NCBI GenBank assembly: GCA_016707785.1
Contig: JADJGZ010000049.1
Location: forward strand, 1-30,157
Source of the DNA: Bacteroidales bacterium
GTDB lineage: Bacteria > Bacteroidota > Bacteroidia > Bacteroidales > UBA4417
Length of the DNA stretch: 30,157 nucleotides
Direction: 5' to 3'
Part shown: in pieces, positions 1 to 6,895 of the stretch
Layout: every line of letters starts with the position of its first letter
How positions within the stretch are numbered: position 1 is the stretch's first letter
Program-made: the position numbers and the translations under genes
Notes under the pieces: generated by a model
Told to the model about the DNA's origin: nothing
Database searches by the model: none
What the model saw: only the letters and a program-made list of their open reading frames with translations

Positions 1-116
1 AAAAGAACAAAGAATATCTGCTTAAACATTTATCATCATCCAATAATGTTGACATTAAAAAAATACTAATCTCAGATAATTCCGGTGATACAGCCAAAGC
101 AACGATTTTATACTGA
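1..116 (+). CDS. C-terminal tail of an unrecognised protein, cut by the left window edge
   Basis: Reading from base 3, an open frame of 37 codons runs to a TGA at 114-116 and ends in ...DTAKATILY. It is lysine-rich and hydrophilic, with no motif I recognise. The frame has no start in the window, so the gene would begin to the left. The other forward frame starting at base 1 closes after about 22 codons, which makes this one the better candidate. A 37-codon open frame is not strong evidence by itself in AT-rich DNA, so even its coding status is uncertain. Confidence 0.35.
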   Translation, partial: KNKEYLLKHLSSSNNVDIKKILISDNSGDTAKATILY

Positions 117-236
117 GGGAAAACTAATCAATTTTACTTCACTTGCAGGTTCTATGATTTATTAGCCCCTGAATTTTTTCATCAAAATGATTTTAGATTT
201 TATACCTGCTAACAGGACACTTGATATTTTGAACCT

Positions 237-497
237 TTGGTTTTCATATTCCTGACACCTTGCGAATATCTTTTCCGGCAATTTATTCATTGGTTACTTG
301 CAAATGGTAAGCAGTTTAGTTCAGTATTTGGTCAATGTGAGTTTGATGTTGAACATAAAGAGAATACAATCACGTTAATAAGGAAGCTTTCAATAAATCA
401 AGGCCAATACAGCCGTTCTGCATTTAAAGAGATAAATGAGTTTCTCCGAAATATTTCAGATTATCAAAATAAAAAAATAGTACTATCAAAAAAATAA
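237..497 (+). pseudogene. Relic of a DUF3857/transglutaminase-type protein C-terminus
   Basis: The frame encodes 86 residues. From about residue 23 on, the pattern (GKQFSSVFG, then a beta-strand pair, ITLIRKLSINQGQYS, a helix with INEFLRNI, ending in KKIVLSKK) resembles the last roughly 65 residues of Bacteroidota proteins with DUF3857 and a transglutaminase-like core, where a sheet is followed by a final helix and a KIVL-type end. The first 20 residues do not fit the family, and nothing upstream (117-236) restores the transglutaminase core. I therefore read it as a truncated remnant, not a working small gene. The similarity is from memory of the family and is not proven; a short hypothetical protein remains possible. 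Confidence 0.35.
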
Positions 498-532
498 GGT
501 ATAGAAGACTGTCAAAATATTTAGTCAGGTGA

Positions 533-562
533 TTGCAGGTAGATTTGTGGTTTGTACCTTTG
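533..562 (+). promoter_or_regulatory. Bacteroidota-type promoter for the interrupted Crp/Fnr gene
   Basis: TTG at 533-535 is followed after 19 nt by TACCTTTG at 555-562, a full match to the -7 consensus TAnnTTTG with the usual spacing. Transcription would start near 568 and give a leader of about 85 nt before the ATG at 654. The intact promoter suggests the downstream gene was functional until recently. Confidence 0.5.
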
Positions 563-653
563 CTCATAATTGTAATTGATTGATAAGATTGAACATCGAA
601 ATTCCAGACTTCGCAAAATGGTCTTCGTTTTATAGTTACCCAAAGATTCAAAG

Positions 654-1232
654 ATGATAGATAGGTTGATAAATAATTTCTTGAAATTTGGATCCATCAC
701 GGAATCAGAGAAAGATGCAATCGCACAAAGTTCTACTATTCGAATTTAACAAAGGAGTTTTTTATTAAAAGAAGGACAAAAATCAATTAATAGCTATTTT
801 GTACTGCAAGGTTGTATCCGGCAATATAATTTATCAAATGGCAGTGAAATAACTACCCGCTTCTTTACTGAAGATGAATGGGTGATTTCAGCTGATGAAA
901 TCTCTGAAAACCCAGTTTCGATGCACAACTGGATATGTATGGAAGACTGCATATTAGTTAGCGGAAACGAACAAAAAGCCCGTGAACTTTTTGAAAGATT
1001 TCCAAAATTGGAAACCATATCAAGGAAAATTGTTGAATCAGCATTTTCGGAAATTCAAAAAAGTATCCTGTTTTATCATTCAGAAACTCCTGAACAGCGT
1101 TACCTATCCTTAGTTGACAAATACCCTGGTATTTTGCAACGTGTTCCTCAGTATCATATTGCAAGTTATATTGGCGTTAAACCGGAGTCATTAAGCCGGA
1201 TAAGAAAACGTGTTGCCCGGGAAAAACTCTGA
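654..1232 (+). pseudogene. Crp/Fnr-family transcription regulator interrupted by an in-frame TAA
   Basis: Translated from ATG 654, the frame gives MIDRLINNFLKFGSITESEK and then a TAA at codon 32 (747-749). The same frame continues with RSFLLKEGQ, the expected start of the cyclic-nucleotide-binding-like beta-roll, through the dimer helix and a C-terminal helix-turn-helix (HIASYIGVKPESLSRIRK) to the TGA at 1230-1232. The full length of 193 codons fits the family, and both sides of the stop align with a normal member, so one substitution is the simplest explanation. Two compensating frameshifts around 740-767 (which would restore FNKGVFLLKEG) are the alternative. Translation restarting downstream would yield only a partial sensor domain. 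A second, intact member of the family lies at 10430-10987. The gene ends immediately against the convergent DUF6326 gene, with no gap. Confidence 0.75.
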
Positions 1233-2009
1233 TTAATAATTATCTGTATTTCTTTTCGGTTTCCATCGTATAGCATCAAATGCTATATATGCAGTGGCTG
1301 CTATTTCAAATCCTGAAAACACAGTATAATAAGAAGCCGGCTTACTGCTGAACAGCGTAGCTGATTGAACAAGTGTCATTAAAGTTCCGGAAGCAATTTG
1401 AACCCAGCGTAAAGTCTTGTCATTTTTTATTACTTGTGGTAGTAAAACATTTGTAAGAGCTATCTGCATCATTGCTGCAGATGCAGCAATAAATCCCGGC
1501 GTCATCTCAAAACCATCCACTGTGCCTGTATGATATTGTGAATGCATATTTGCATCCATAAATGCTGCTATATCGCAGTATAAATAATTTAATGAGGCAT
1601 AAGTCCATATACTGGAATATATATTTCGCCTGTTTTTGTTGTACCACTCACTATGATTATATGTTGTTTTCATTTGTTGATTGTTTTGATTTGGATCGAT
1701 TAATGTCTTGTAATTTTGATAACTTGTTTCCAAAAGACTTTTGTTTTCAAGCTTTATGACATAGCTCTTTGGTAATATTTGACTATGTGTGGAAATACCT
1801 GGAATTGTCAGATTTGAAGTATTATGCGTTTTGGATGCAAACAAAACATCCTTATTAATTCCATGCTGATTAAATTTTAGTGGATTGTTAATAAGTGCAT
1901 TTTTTACTTGAAAATCATTTGACTTACAATAAACTGTCTGAGTAGTTCCTTGTAATGTGGTTAGCGAGAAAGCAATGAGGATCAGAATACTTAAAATACT
2001 TTTTTCCAT
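1233..2009 (-). CDS. DUF6326-like membrane protein with an added secreted-type N-terminal region
   Basis: The product has 258 residues. The C-terminal half, from about residue 130, shows the DUF6326 pattern: NYLYCDIAAFMD, a GT-x-DGFEMTPGF segment, then four hydrophobic helices ending in FDAIRWKPK. DUF6326 proteins are normally about 130-150 residues and start just before the first helix. Here some 115 extra residues precede it, beginning with a hydrophobic signal-like segment (SILSILILIAFSLT) followed by a polar, asparagine-rich stretch with no recognisable domain. The function of DUF6326 is unknown. The start at 2009 is chosen because it opens the signal segment and lies 37 nt downstream of a clear -7 element. 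The promoter carries a Crp/Fnr-type box, so the gene is probably controlled by a regulator of the family encoded next to it. Confidence 0.7.
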   Translation of the reverse strand: MEKSILSILILIAFSLTTLQGTTQTVYCKSNDFQVKNALINNPLKFNQHGINKDVLFASKTHNTSNLTIPGISTHSQILPKSYVIKLENKSLLETSYQNYKTLIDPNQNNQQMKTTYNHSEWYNKNRRNIYSSIWTYASLNYLYCDIAAFMDANMHSQYHTGTVDGFEMTPGFIAASAAMMQIALTNVLLPQVIKNDKTLRWVQIASGTLMTLVQSATLFSSKPASYYTVFSGFEIAATAYIAFDAIRWKPKRNTDNY

Positions 2010-2045
2010 ATCTTTATGAATTAAGAATTAGACTTGTTTGGTTAG

Positions 2046-2089
2046 CAAAACTACTTGCCCATATTCTCAATTTCATTGACTTAGGTTAA
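2046..2089 (-). promoter_or_regulatory. Crp/Fnr-type box plus -7 element driving the DUF6326-like gene
   Basis: On the minus strand the order is TTAACCTAAGTCAA (2076-2089), 22 nt, then TAGTTTTG (2046-2053), then 36 nt to the ATG at 2009. The box is a one-mismatch inverted repeat of the TTGAC-N4-GTCAA type. TAGTTTTG matches TAnnTTTG exactly. The box would be centred about 42 bases upstream of the transcription start, where a Crp/Fnr activator contacts polymerase. The same box, spacer length and -7 octamer recur at 10984-11027. The box reads in both directions, but no -7 element lies at the matching place toward the SRPBCC gene. Confidence 0.6.
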
Positions 2090-2218
2090 GAAATGAAAAG
2101 CCTGCCTTGAAGCAATCGGTTAGGCTGAAAAGGGTATCAGTAGTATGCTGATGAACTTAACCGGCTTCCACTTGTTTTTTAACCTGGCAGAAAATCAATC
2201 GCAATCACTTTACCTGAT

Positions 2219-2692
2219 ATGGAAAAATTACAATTCAAAATTAGCATTAATGCACCTGTAGCCAGGGTTTATGATATTATGCTTGGCATCAGCAGTAAAT
2301 CAACTTATGAGCAATGGACTTATTTGTTTAACCCGACATCAACCTATGAAGGAAGTTGGAGCAAGGGAAGTAAAATTCTGTTTATTGGAATTGATGAGAA
2401 TGGTGAGAAGGGTGGCATGGTTTCCAGGATAGCTGAAATCATTCCTAATCGGTTTGTTTCAATCCAGCATTATGGACTTTTTAAATCTGACAAGGAAATA
2501 ACAGAAGGGCCGGAAGTAGAAAAATGGGCCAACGGATTTGAAAACTATTCCTTCGAAGAAACTAGTGGCCCCGATATCTATCAGGGTACAACCCTGACTG
2601 TTGACCTTGACACTAATGAAGATTTTCTGGATTATATGAACGAATCATACCCTAATGCACTCGCTAAGTTGAAAGAGCTTTGTGAGAAATAA
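2219..2692 (+). CDS. SRPBCC (START/Bet v 1-like) domain protein
   Basis: The 157-residue protein starts with FKISINAPVARVYDIML, the first strand and helix of the SRPBCC fold found in AHSA1-like proteins. A strand with WSKGSKILF follows, then MVSRIAEIIPNRFVSIQHYG, and the sequence ends with the long C-terminal helix (ALAKLKELCEK) that closes the ligand cavity. The length is normal for a single-domain member. Such proteins bind hydrophobic ligands or act as Hsp90-activator-like modules, but the ligand cannot be predicted. It has no signal peptide and is presumably cytoplasmic. It stands alone between a divergent gene and a downstream gene with its own promoter. Confidence 0.75.
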   Translation: MEKLQFKISINAPVARVYDIMLGISSKSTYEQWTYLFNPTSTYEGSWSKGSKILFIGIDENGEKGGMVSRIAEIIPNRFVSIQHYGLFKSDKEITEGPEVEKWANGFENYSFEETSGPDIYQGTTLTVDLDTNEDFLDYMNESYPNALAKLKELCEK

Positions 2693-2787
2693 CAATTTGA
2701 ATCATTTGCTTAGATAGAACCCTCTCCAAAAAGTAGTTTTCTGGATACTTATTCACATTGATACTAAAAATTACTAAGGTTAATAAC

Positions 2788-2816
2788 TTGGTAGTTAGTT
2801 CTTTGTGTTACTTTTG
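2788..2816 (+). promoter_or_regulatory. Promoter of the small secreted protein gene
   Basis: TTG at 2788-2790 and TACTTTTG at 2809-2816 (a match to TAnnTTTG) are 18 nt apart. The start would be near 2822, leaving a leader of about 78 nt before ATG 2900, with no obvious ribosome binding site. Confidence 0.45.
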
Positions 2817-2899
2817 TGGCTTGTGCTTTAAGGTCAGAAATCTCAATCCTTATTTTTTGGCGTGGACTCAATTTTTAATAACCCTAAACTTCAATTAAA

Positions 2900-3259
2900 A
2901 TGAAAAGTCTCATTACTATTTCAGCAATTTTACTGCTTTCTATTGTTCTTATTGGTGTTCCAACAAAGGGAAATTGCCAGGCAAAGAGTGATTATGAATA
3001 TGCTTACATTGTAGTATCGGGTAAAATATTTTCAAAAAAGTTGAATGTTGAAGTAGATTTTGGTGATGAGCCGGATCAAATAAAAAAAGGTGAGCAATAC
3101 AGTATAGCACTCACCGGTAAAAAATCTTATATTGCAGTTATAAATCACATGGTTAAAGAGGGTTATGAACCGTTTGAAACCCTGGAATTTAACTATACAT
3201 ACCAGGGCACCGGTGGCACAAGCGGGCTGGGAATGATATTCAGGAGGAAGATAGAATAA
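2900..3259 (+). CDS. Small secreted protein of unknown function
   Basis: The protein has 119 residues. Residues 1-27 form a signal peptide (KSLITISAILLLSIVLIGV, small residues, then NCQA). The rest is a compact alternating pattern: YEYAYIVVSGKIFSKKLNVEVDFG, a KKGEQYS turn, a helix (AVINHMVKEGYEPFETLEF) and a final strand with a glycine-rich turn (GTGGTSGLGMIFRRK). The helix with MVKEGYEP followed by a strand recalls DUF4177-like proteins, where a helix of the N-x-x-G-x-x-G-W type packs on a sheet, but the match is loose. It probably acts in the periplasm or at the cell surface. It has its own promoter and lies 57 nt upstream of the T9SS protein gene. Confidence 0.6.
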   Translation: MKSLITISAILLLSIVLIGVPTKGNCQAKSDYEYAYIVVSGKIFSKKLNVEVDFGDEPDQIKKGEQYSIALTGKKSYIAVINHMVKEGYEPFETLEFNYTYQGTGGTSGLGMIFRRKIE

Positions 3260-3316
3260 AAAATTTCTTGTCATAATACTGGCTGTCCAGTTGCTGAAAG
3301 ATTTCATATTTGAAAA

Positions 3317-4922
3317 ATGAAAAAACATGCATTGTTATTCGTTTTCATCTTTTTCAATTTAGGTATTAGCAATTGCCAGAATTGGCCCACATCCTATTTC
3401 CAGGATCAGAGTAGTTATCCATATGATGTTTTGGAATCATATGACCATGGCTATGTTATAGGAGGAGGCTTTTATTCGGATTTAAAAGCAGGAAGTGGCC
3501 TTATTTTCAAAACTGACATAAATGGTGAATTATTATGGTATCACTCTATTGGTAACTTAACTGAAGGCTCCATTGTCACCGGCATTGATCAGTCTTTGGA
3601 TAACGGTCTCATTGTTACTGGCTATACTGAAATCATACCTGATCAGTGGAATCCGTTTATTATGAAACTTAATCCATGTGGTGAAAAAGAATGGTGCCAT
3701 TTATATCCAAGTGAAAATAATCTGGGATGGGGGAGAGCCATTAAATCACTTTCTGATAGTTCATATATTGCATTGATTGTTCAATATGGTGATGATATTG
3801 AGAACAAAAGAGTTTGGCTATTTCATTTAGATAAATACGGAGAAATGATATGGCAGAAGTATTATGGACAATCTGATTCACTGATTTTTAATGAGTGGTC
3901 AAGCGATATAATAATAACTCAGGATTCAACAATAATTCTTACCGGAGATTGTTATTATCCGGAGCCCGGTCAGTCAGGAGGATGGCACAGGCCATTTTAT
4001 CATCAAGGCTAATATTGAGGGAGATACTGATTGGGAAACACCATGGACAAATAATGAATTTTTCATTGGCTTTAGCTATCGATCAATAGTGGATAATCAA
4101 GGGGAAATATACTCAACCTGCAGGCATTCCCGGGGAATTCCGCCCTATGGTGCTTCCCCAACCATACTATTTACTGATTCTTCCGGGTCCGAAATTGGGT
4201 ATCAGGACCTGGTAGCAGATTCTTACCGTGCATCTGCTACTACTATAAACTGGTTTCAGGATTCAACTATAGCCATCGGGGGAGGTTGGACTATGCCTGA
4301 CAGTGCCATGAATGAAGCAGTTTTTAGGACCGACAAAGCGGGTAATATTATCAAAGTCCAAATCCTGTTTGAAAACGAGAATTCTTTCAGTGATGCTACA
4401 GCAACCTTCGATAATAAACTTGTATTAGTGGCAGGTATTGCGAATAACACCCGGTGGAATACAGTTATGTATAAAGTCAACGACAATCTTGATTTAGAAA
4501 ATAATAACACATCTCTGGTATTGTATGATACAGCCTGTGCTGCTTCAATCGTAAATGATACAATATTCCTGGATTGTGATAACATTGTTCATATTGATAA
4601 ACCTTTTCAACAGTTTGAAAAATCCAGGTTAAAAATATCTCCTAACCCTGCAACAAACTACATTAATATTGAGCTTCCGGTGTTTATTTCATTTAATGAT
4701 TATGATTTAAACTCCGGAACATTTTATCATAAATGGTTTGGGGCCGAAATTGTGATTTATAATGACAAAGGGCAGGTTGTTTTTAGAAAAATGGTTGATT
4801 GTGAAACGGTTGAACAGATTGTGGATGTTGGTAAGTGGGTGCCGGGAATGTATTTGGTAAATATGATCTATAAGCACAAGATTGTGGCAAATAGTAAACT
4901 GATTCTTTTAGGTGGAAACTAA
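3317..4922 (+). pseudogene. T9SS type A sorting-domain protein with propeller-like repeats, frameshifted
   Basis: The gene has an N-terminal signal peptide (KKHALLFVFIFFNLGIS) and repeated segments of the type DHGYVIGGG, FKTDINGELLW, DNGLIVTGYT, HLDKYGEMIWQKYYG, which look like blades of a beta-propeller. It ends with a type A T9SS C-terminal domain: RLKISPNPATNYINIELP, then VIYNDKGQVVFRK and WVPGMYLVN. Proteins of this kind are secreted across the outer membrane by the Por system. The frame breaks at the T4 run 3995-3998 after GGWHRPF. With one T removed, IIKANIEGDTDW continues into the second half, giving 534 residues. As written, the first frame stops at 4010-4012 and the second half has no good start. 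The sequence shows no other damage, so a consensus error or a very recent mutation is likely. Confidence 0.8.
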
Positions 4923-5153
4923 GATTATAGGATTCCAATAAGAAAGCAATACAATGATCTGATATCTGTTATTTAAGTGAATCAAAGTACTGATATATAC
5001 TCAATCGCAACGAATTTGCCCCAAAGGGGAGCCTTAGGTTCAAAGCAAGATTCTTGCAGATTGTGTTATACCGGGGCGGTCAGGTATCCTCCGCCAGCCA
5101 GCGGATCGCAAAATGATTCAACAACGGTATAAATCACTATAAATTAAATTATT
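4923..5153 (+). other. Intergenic region with a short GC-rich inverted repeat
   Basis: No credible gene lies in these 231 bases. The stretch 5041-5110 is noticeably richer in GC than its surroundings and contains TCCGC-CAGCCA-GCGGA at 5090-5105, a 5-bp stem related in sequence to the long palindrome at 21198-21219. It could act as a transcription stop for the T9SS gene, but no T-tract follows. Confidence 0.3.
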
Positions 5154-5648
5154 ATGAAAATTCTCCTGTTTATTGTTCCGTTTCTGCTCCTTACAAACCA
5201 AGGTCTTTTCAATAAAGACCTAATCCTGATTGACTCAAATAAGAAGGAAGTAAATCTTAATGAAATAGATCTACAAAAGGACAGTGTATTAATTGTTCTC
5301 TGGCATTTTCGTTGCTCACCCTGCATTAGGGAACTAGATCAATTGAAAGAAATGCATAGTCAGAAGAACATTCAAATTATGGCAGTTGGAATCAATCTTG
5401 GTTATTCTTTTGATGAAGAAATAAATCTTATTAAAAAGCATGACTGGCCTTTTTCCTTTTATTTTGATTCGGGAAAAGAACTTCAGGATTATTTAATTAC
5501 ACATAACCTGATGAGAAAGGATAAGTATTTTAAGAATAAAAATAATGATCGCTATACCATTGCTGTTCCCCAGGCATACCTGTTTGTTAAGGGGAAATTT
5601 GTTTCCAATAAAGTGACAATTGAGAACAAATGCATTAAGTTTAATTAA
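5154..5648 (+). CDS. Periplasmic thioredoxin-like (TlpA/redoxin-type) protein
   Basis: The 164-residue protein starts with a hydrophobic signal or anchor segment (KILLFIVPFLLLTNQ). A thioredoxin fold follows: VLIVLWHFRCSPCIREL carries the active-site pair CSPC at C54 and C57, after the tryptophan-bearing strand usual in TlpA and ResA relatives. Then come IMAVGINLG (second strand), a helix with EEINLIKKHDWPF, and VPQAYLFVKGKFV with the cis-proline. This arrangement suits a thiol-disulfide exchange protein working outside the cytoplasm. Its partner is unknown. The cytochrome c maturation genes that often need such a reductant are 21 kb away. The last 20 residues, after the final strand, are short for a TlpA protein. 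Confidence 0.75.
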   Translation: MKILLFIVPFLLLTNQGLFNKDLILIDSNKKEVNLNEIDLQKDSVLIVLWHFRCSPCIRELDQLKEMHSQKNIQIMAVGINLGYSFDEEINLIKKHDWPFSFYFDSGKELQDYLITHNLMRKDKYFKNKNNDRYTIAVPQAYLFVKGKFVSNKVTIENKCIKFN

Positions 5649-5832
5649 TCCCAATTTACTATGGTTCCAGGATAATTATGGGAACAATAGGTTAACTATT
5701 GCTTATCATTCAACTTCGTTTTCTGATCTACAACCCGAGTGGTACGAGGATATTTCAGGGTTAGGATGTTAGTCAGTTGACAGATTGCGAACCCTTTCTG
5801 ACCGTTAACTGCTGTTTTAAATAAAAGTAATA

Positions 5833-6522
5833 ATGAAAAATTTGGTGAAATTCTTAAGCGTTCTGACACTTTTAGCTGTTTCAATCATGTCATATTCTCA
5901 AACCATGGAGATAAAAATCAGGTTTATAGGGAATTGCGGACTCTACATGACAGATGGAAATACAAATATCTATGTTGATTTCCCTTACAAATCAGGTGCT
6001 CACAATTACATGGAATATGATTTATCTGAACTGGACAGTGTAAAAATTAACCCGGTTTTTATTTATACACACAAGCATTCTGACCATTTTGCAGGAAAAG
6101 TGGTTAAAAAATTGGCGAAAAGGCTCAGCGGAGATATTTATAGCCCCTGGAATATAGAAGAACTTGTAAAGCTCAATAATAAAATAAAAGACTTCACCAT
6201 TGAGGTATTTAAGACAAAACATCGGTTTTCTATAAACCACTATTCCTATTTAATTACATGGCACAACAAGCGTATTTTTATTTCCGGGGATACCGGGAAC
6301 GTAGAAACCATGTCCACCTTAAAGGATATTGATTGGGCGTTTATGCCTTTTTGGATTTTATTGGATGCAAATGAAAAAGGAATTAAACTTAAAGATGTAA
6401 GTAAAATGTTTGCCATTTATCATATTGGACCAGATGATAAAATAATTAATGCTAGTAATGACTCTAGAATTAAGTTACTAAATAAACAAGGAGAAATTAT
6501 TCTAATCCCTTGTAATTTATAG
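5833..6522 (+). CDS. Secreted metallo-beta-lactamase-fold hydrolase (UlaG-like)
   Basis: The 229-residue protein has an N-terminal signal peptide (KFLSVLTLLAVSIMSYSQ). The core contains the MBL metal motif THKHSDHF (H80, H82, D84, H85), a strand followed by SGDTG (D153) and a late histidine in YHIGP (H197), together the expected dinuclear metal ligands. The opening I-R-F-I-G-N-C-G resembles the L-G-x-A-G-F/C start of UlaG-type members. The substrate cannot be told. Many Bacteroidota encode exported MBL proteins of this size with unknown roles. The stop at 6520-6522 is followed by a long region with little coding sense. Confidence 0.8.
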   Translation: MKNLVKFLSVLTLLAVSIMSYSQTMEIKIRFIGNCGLYMTDGNTNIYVDFPYKSGAHNYMEYDLSELDSVKINPVFIYTHKHSDHFAGKVVKKLAKRLSGDIYSPWNIEELVKLNNKIKDFTIEVFKTKHRFSINHYSYLITWHNKRIFISGDTGNVETMSTLKDIDWAFMPFWILLDANEKGIKLKDVSKMFAIYHIGPDDKIINASNDSRIKLLNKQGEIILIPCNL

Positions 6523-6889
6523 TAGCTGTCACATGCTGTTTTTCCTGGTTTTTGGGACCTGAAATCATTATATTTGAGGTATAGTTTTTCTGCTCATTCC
6601 TGGCTGTCATTCGAAATAGTTAGGCTGTGCGGAGAAACTTTCAGTCTGTTGGCTGATAGCATACCTATTGCTAATCAGAATATTTATTATATTCGTGATT
6701 AAACTGGAAGAACCTTTGTTTAGGGGTTGGAAAGCTGCATACAATATAGCTTTTCTAATTAGCGGGTCCGTTGCTTTCAGGATACGGTTCCTTAAGAGCA
6801 ATTATGTAATACCAGCCATGCATGATCCGGTAATAGCCAATGACTGGGAAGTTATCGACATAAAAATGCTTACTATTAAATAAAGGAGT
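6523..6889 (+). other. Intergenic region, possibly containing a small membrane-protein ORF
   Basis: An ORF from TTG 6668 to 6883 (71 residues) ends 12 nt before the kinase start at 6896 and has hydrophobic stretches (IRIFIIFVI, AAYNIAFLISGSVAF). It has no ATG near its beginning, no detectable ribosome binding site and no family I recognise, so I do not call it a gene. The rest of the stretch has no recognisable promoter or hairpin. Confidence 0.3.
6884..6888 (+). promoter_or_regulatory. Ribosome binding site that sets the kinase start
   Basis: AGGAG at 6884-6888 is one of the few Shine-Dalgarno sequences in the window. It lies only 1 nt from the ATG at 6890 but 7 nt from the in-frame ATG at 6896, so the second ATG is the better start. 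Confidence 0.5.
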
Positions 6890-6895
6890 ATGTTT

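Noticed and set aside
747..749. Recoded TAA (stop readthrough) in the Crp/Fnr gene
   Set aside because: TAA ends other genes in the window normally, and no readthrough signal is seen.
2090..2218. Crp/Fnr box at 2076-2089 acting on the SRPBCC gene as well
   Set aside because: No TAnnTTTG element lies at the matching 22-nt distance in that direction, and the box is 129 nt from the start codon.
3995..4010. Programmed ribosomal frameshift in the T9SS gene
   Set aside because: The T4 run is not a standard slippery heptamer, no strong downstream stem is visible, and the same type of lesion recurs in unrelated genes of the window.
5154..6522. Thioredoxin-like and MBL genes as one operon
   Set aside because: They are separated by 184 nt that look non-coding, with no shared start or stop overlap. 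Cotranscription is possible but not supported.
6668..6883. 71-codon ORF upstream of the hybrid kinase
   Set aside because: It starts with TTG, has no family resemblance, and the AGGAG after it belongs to the kinase start. Kept only as a note in the intergenic entry.
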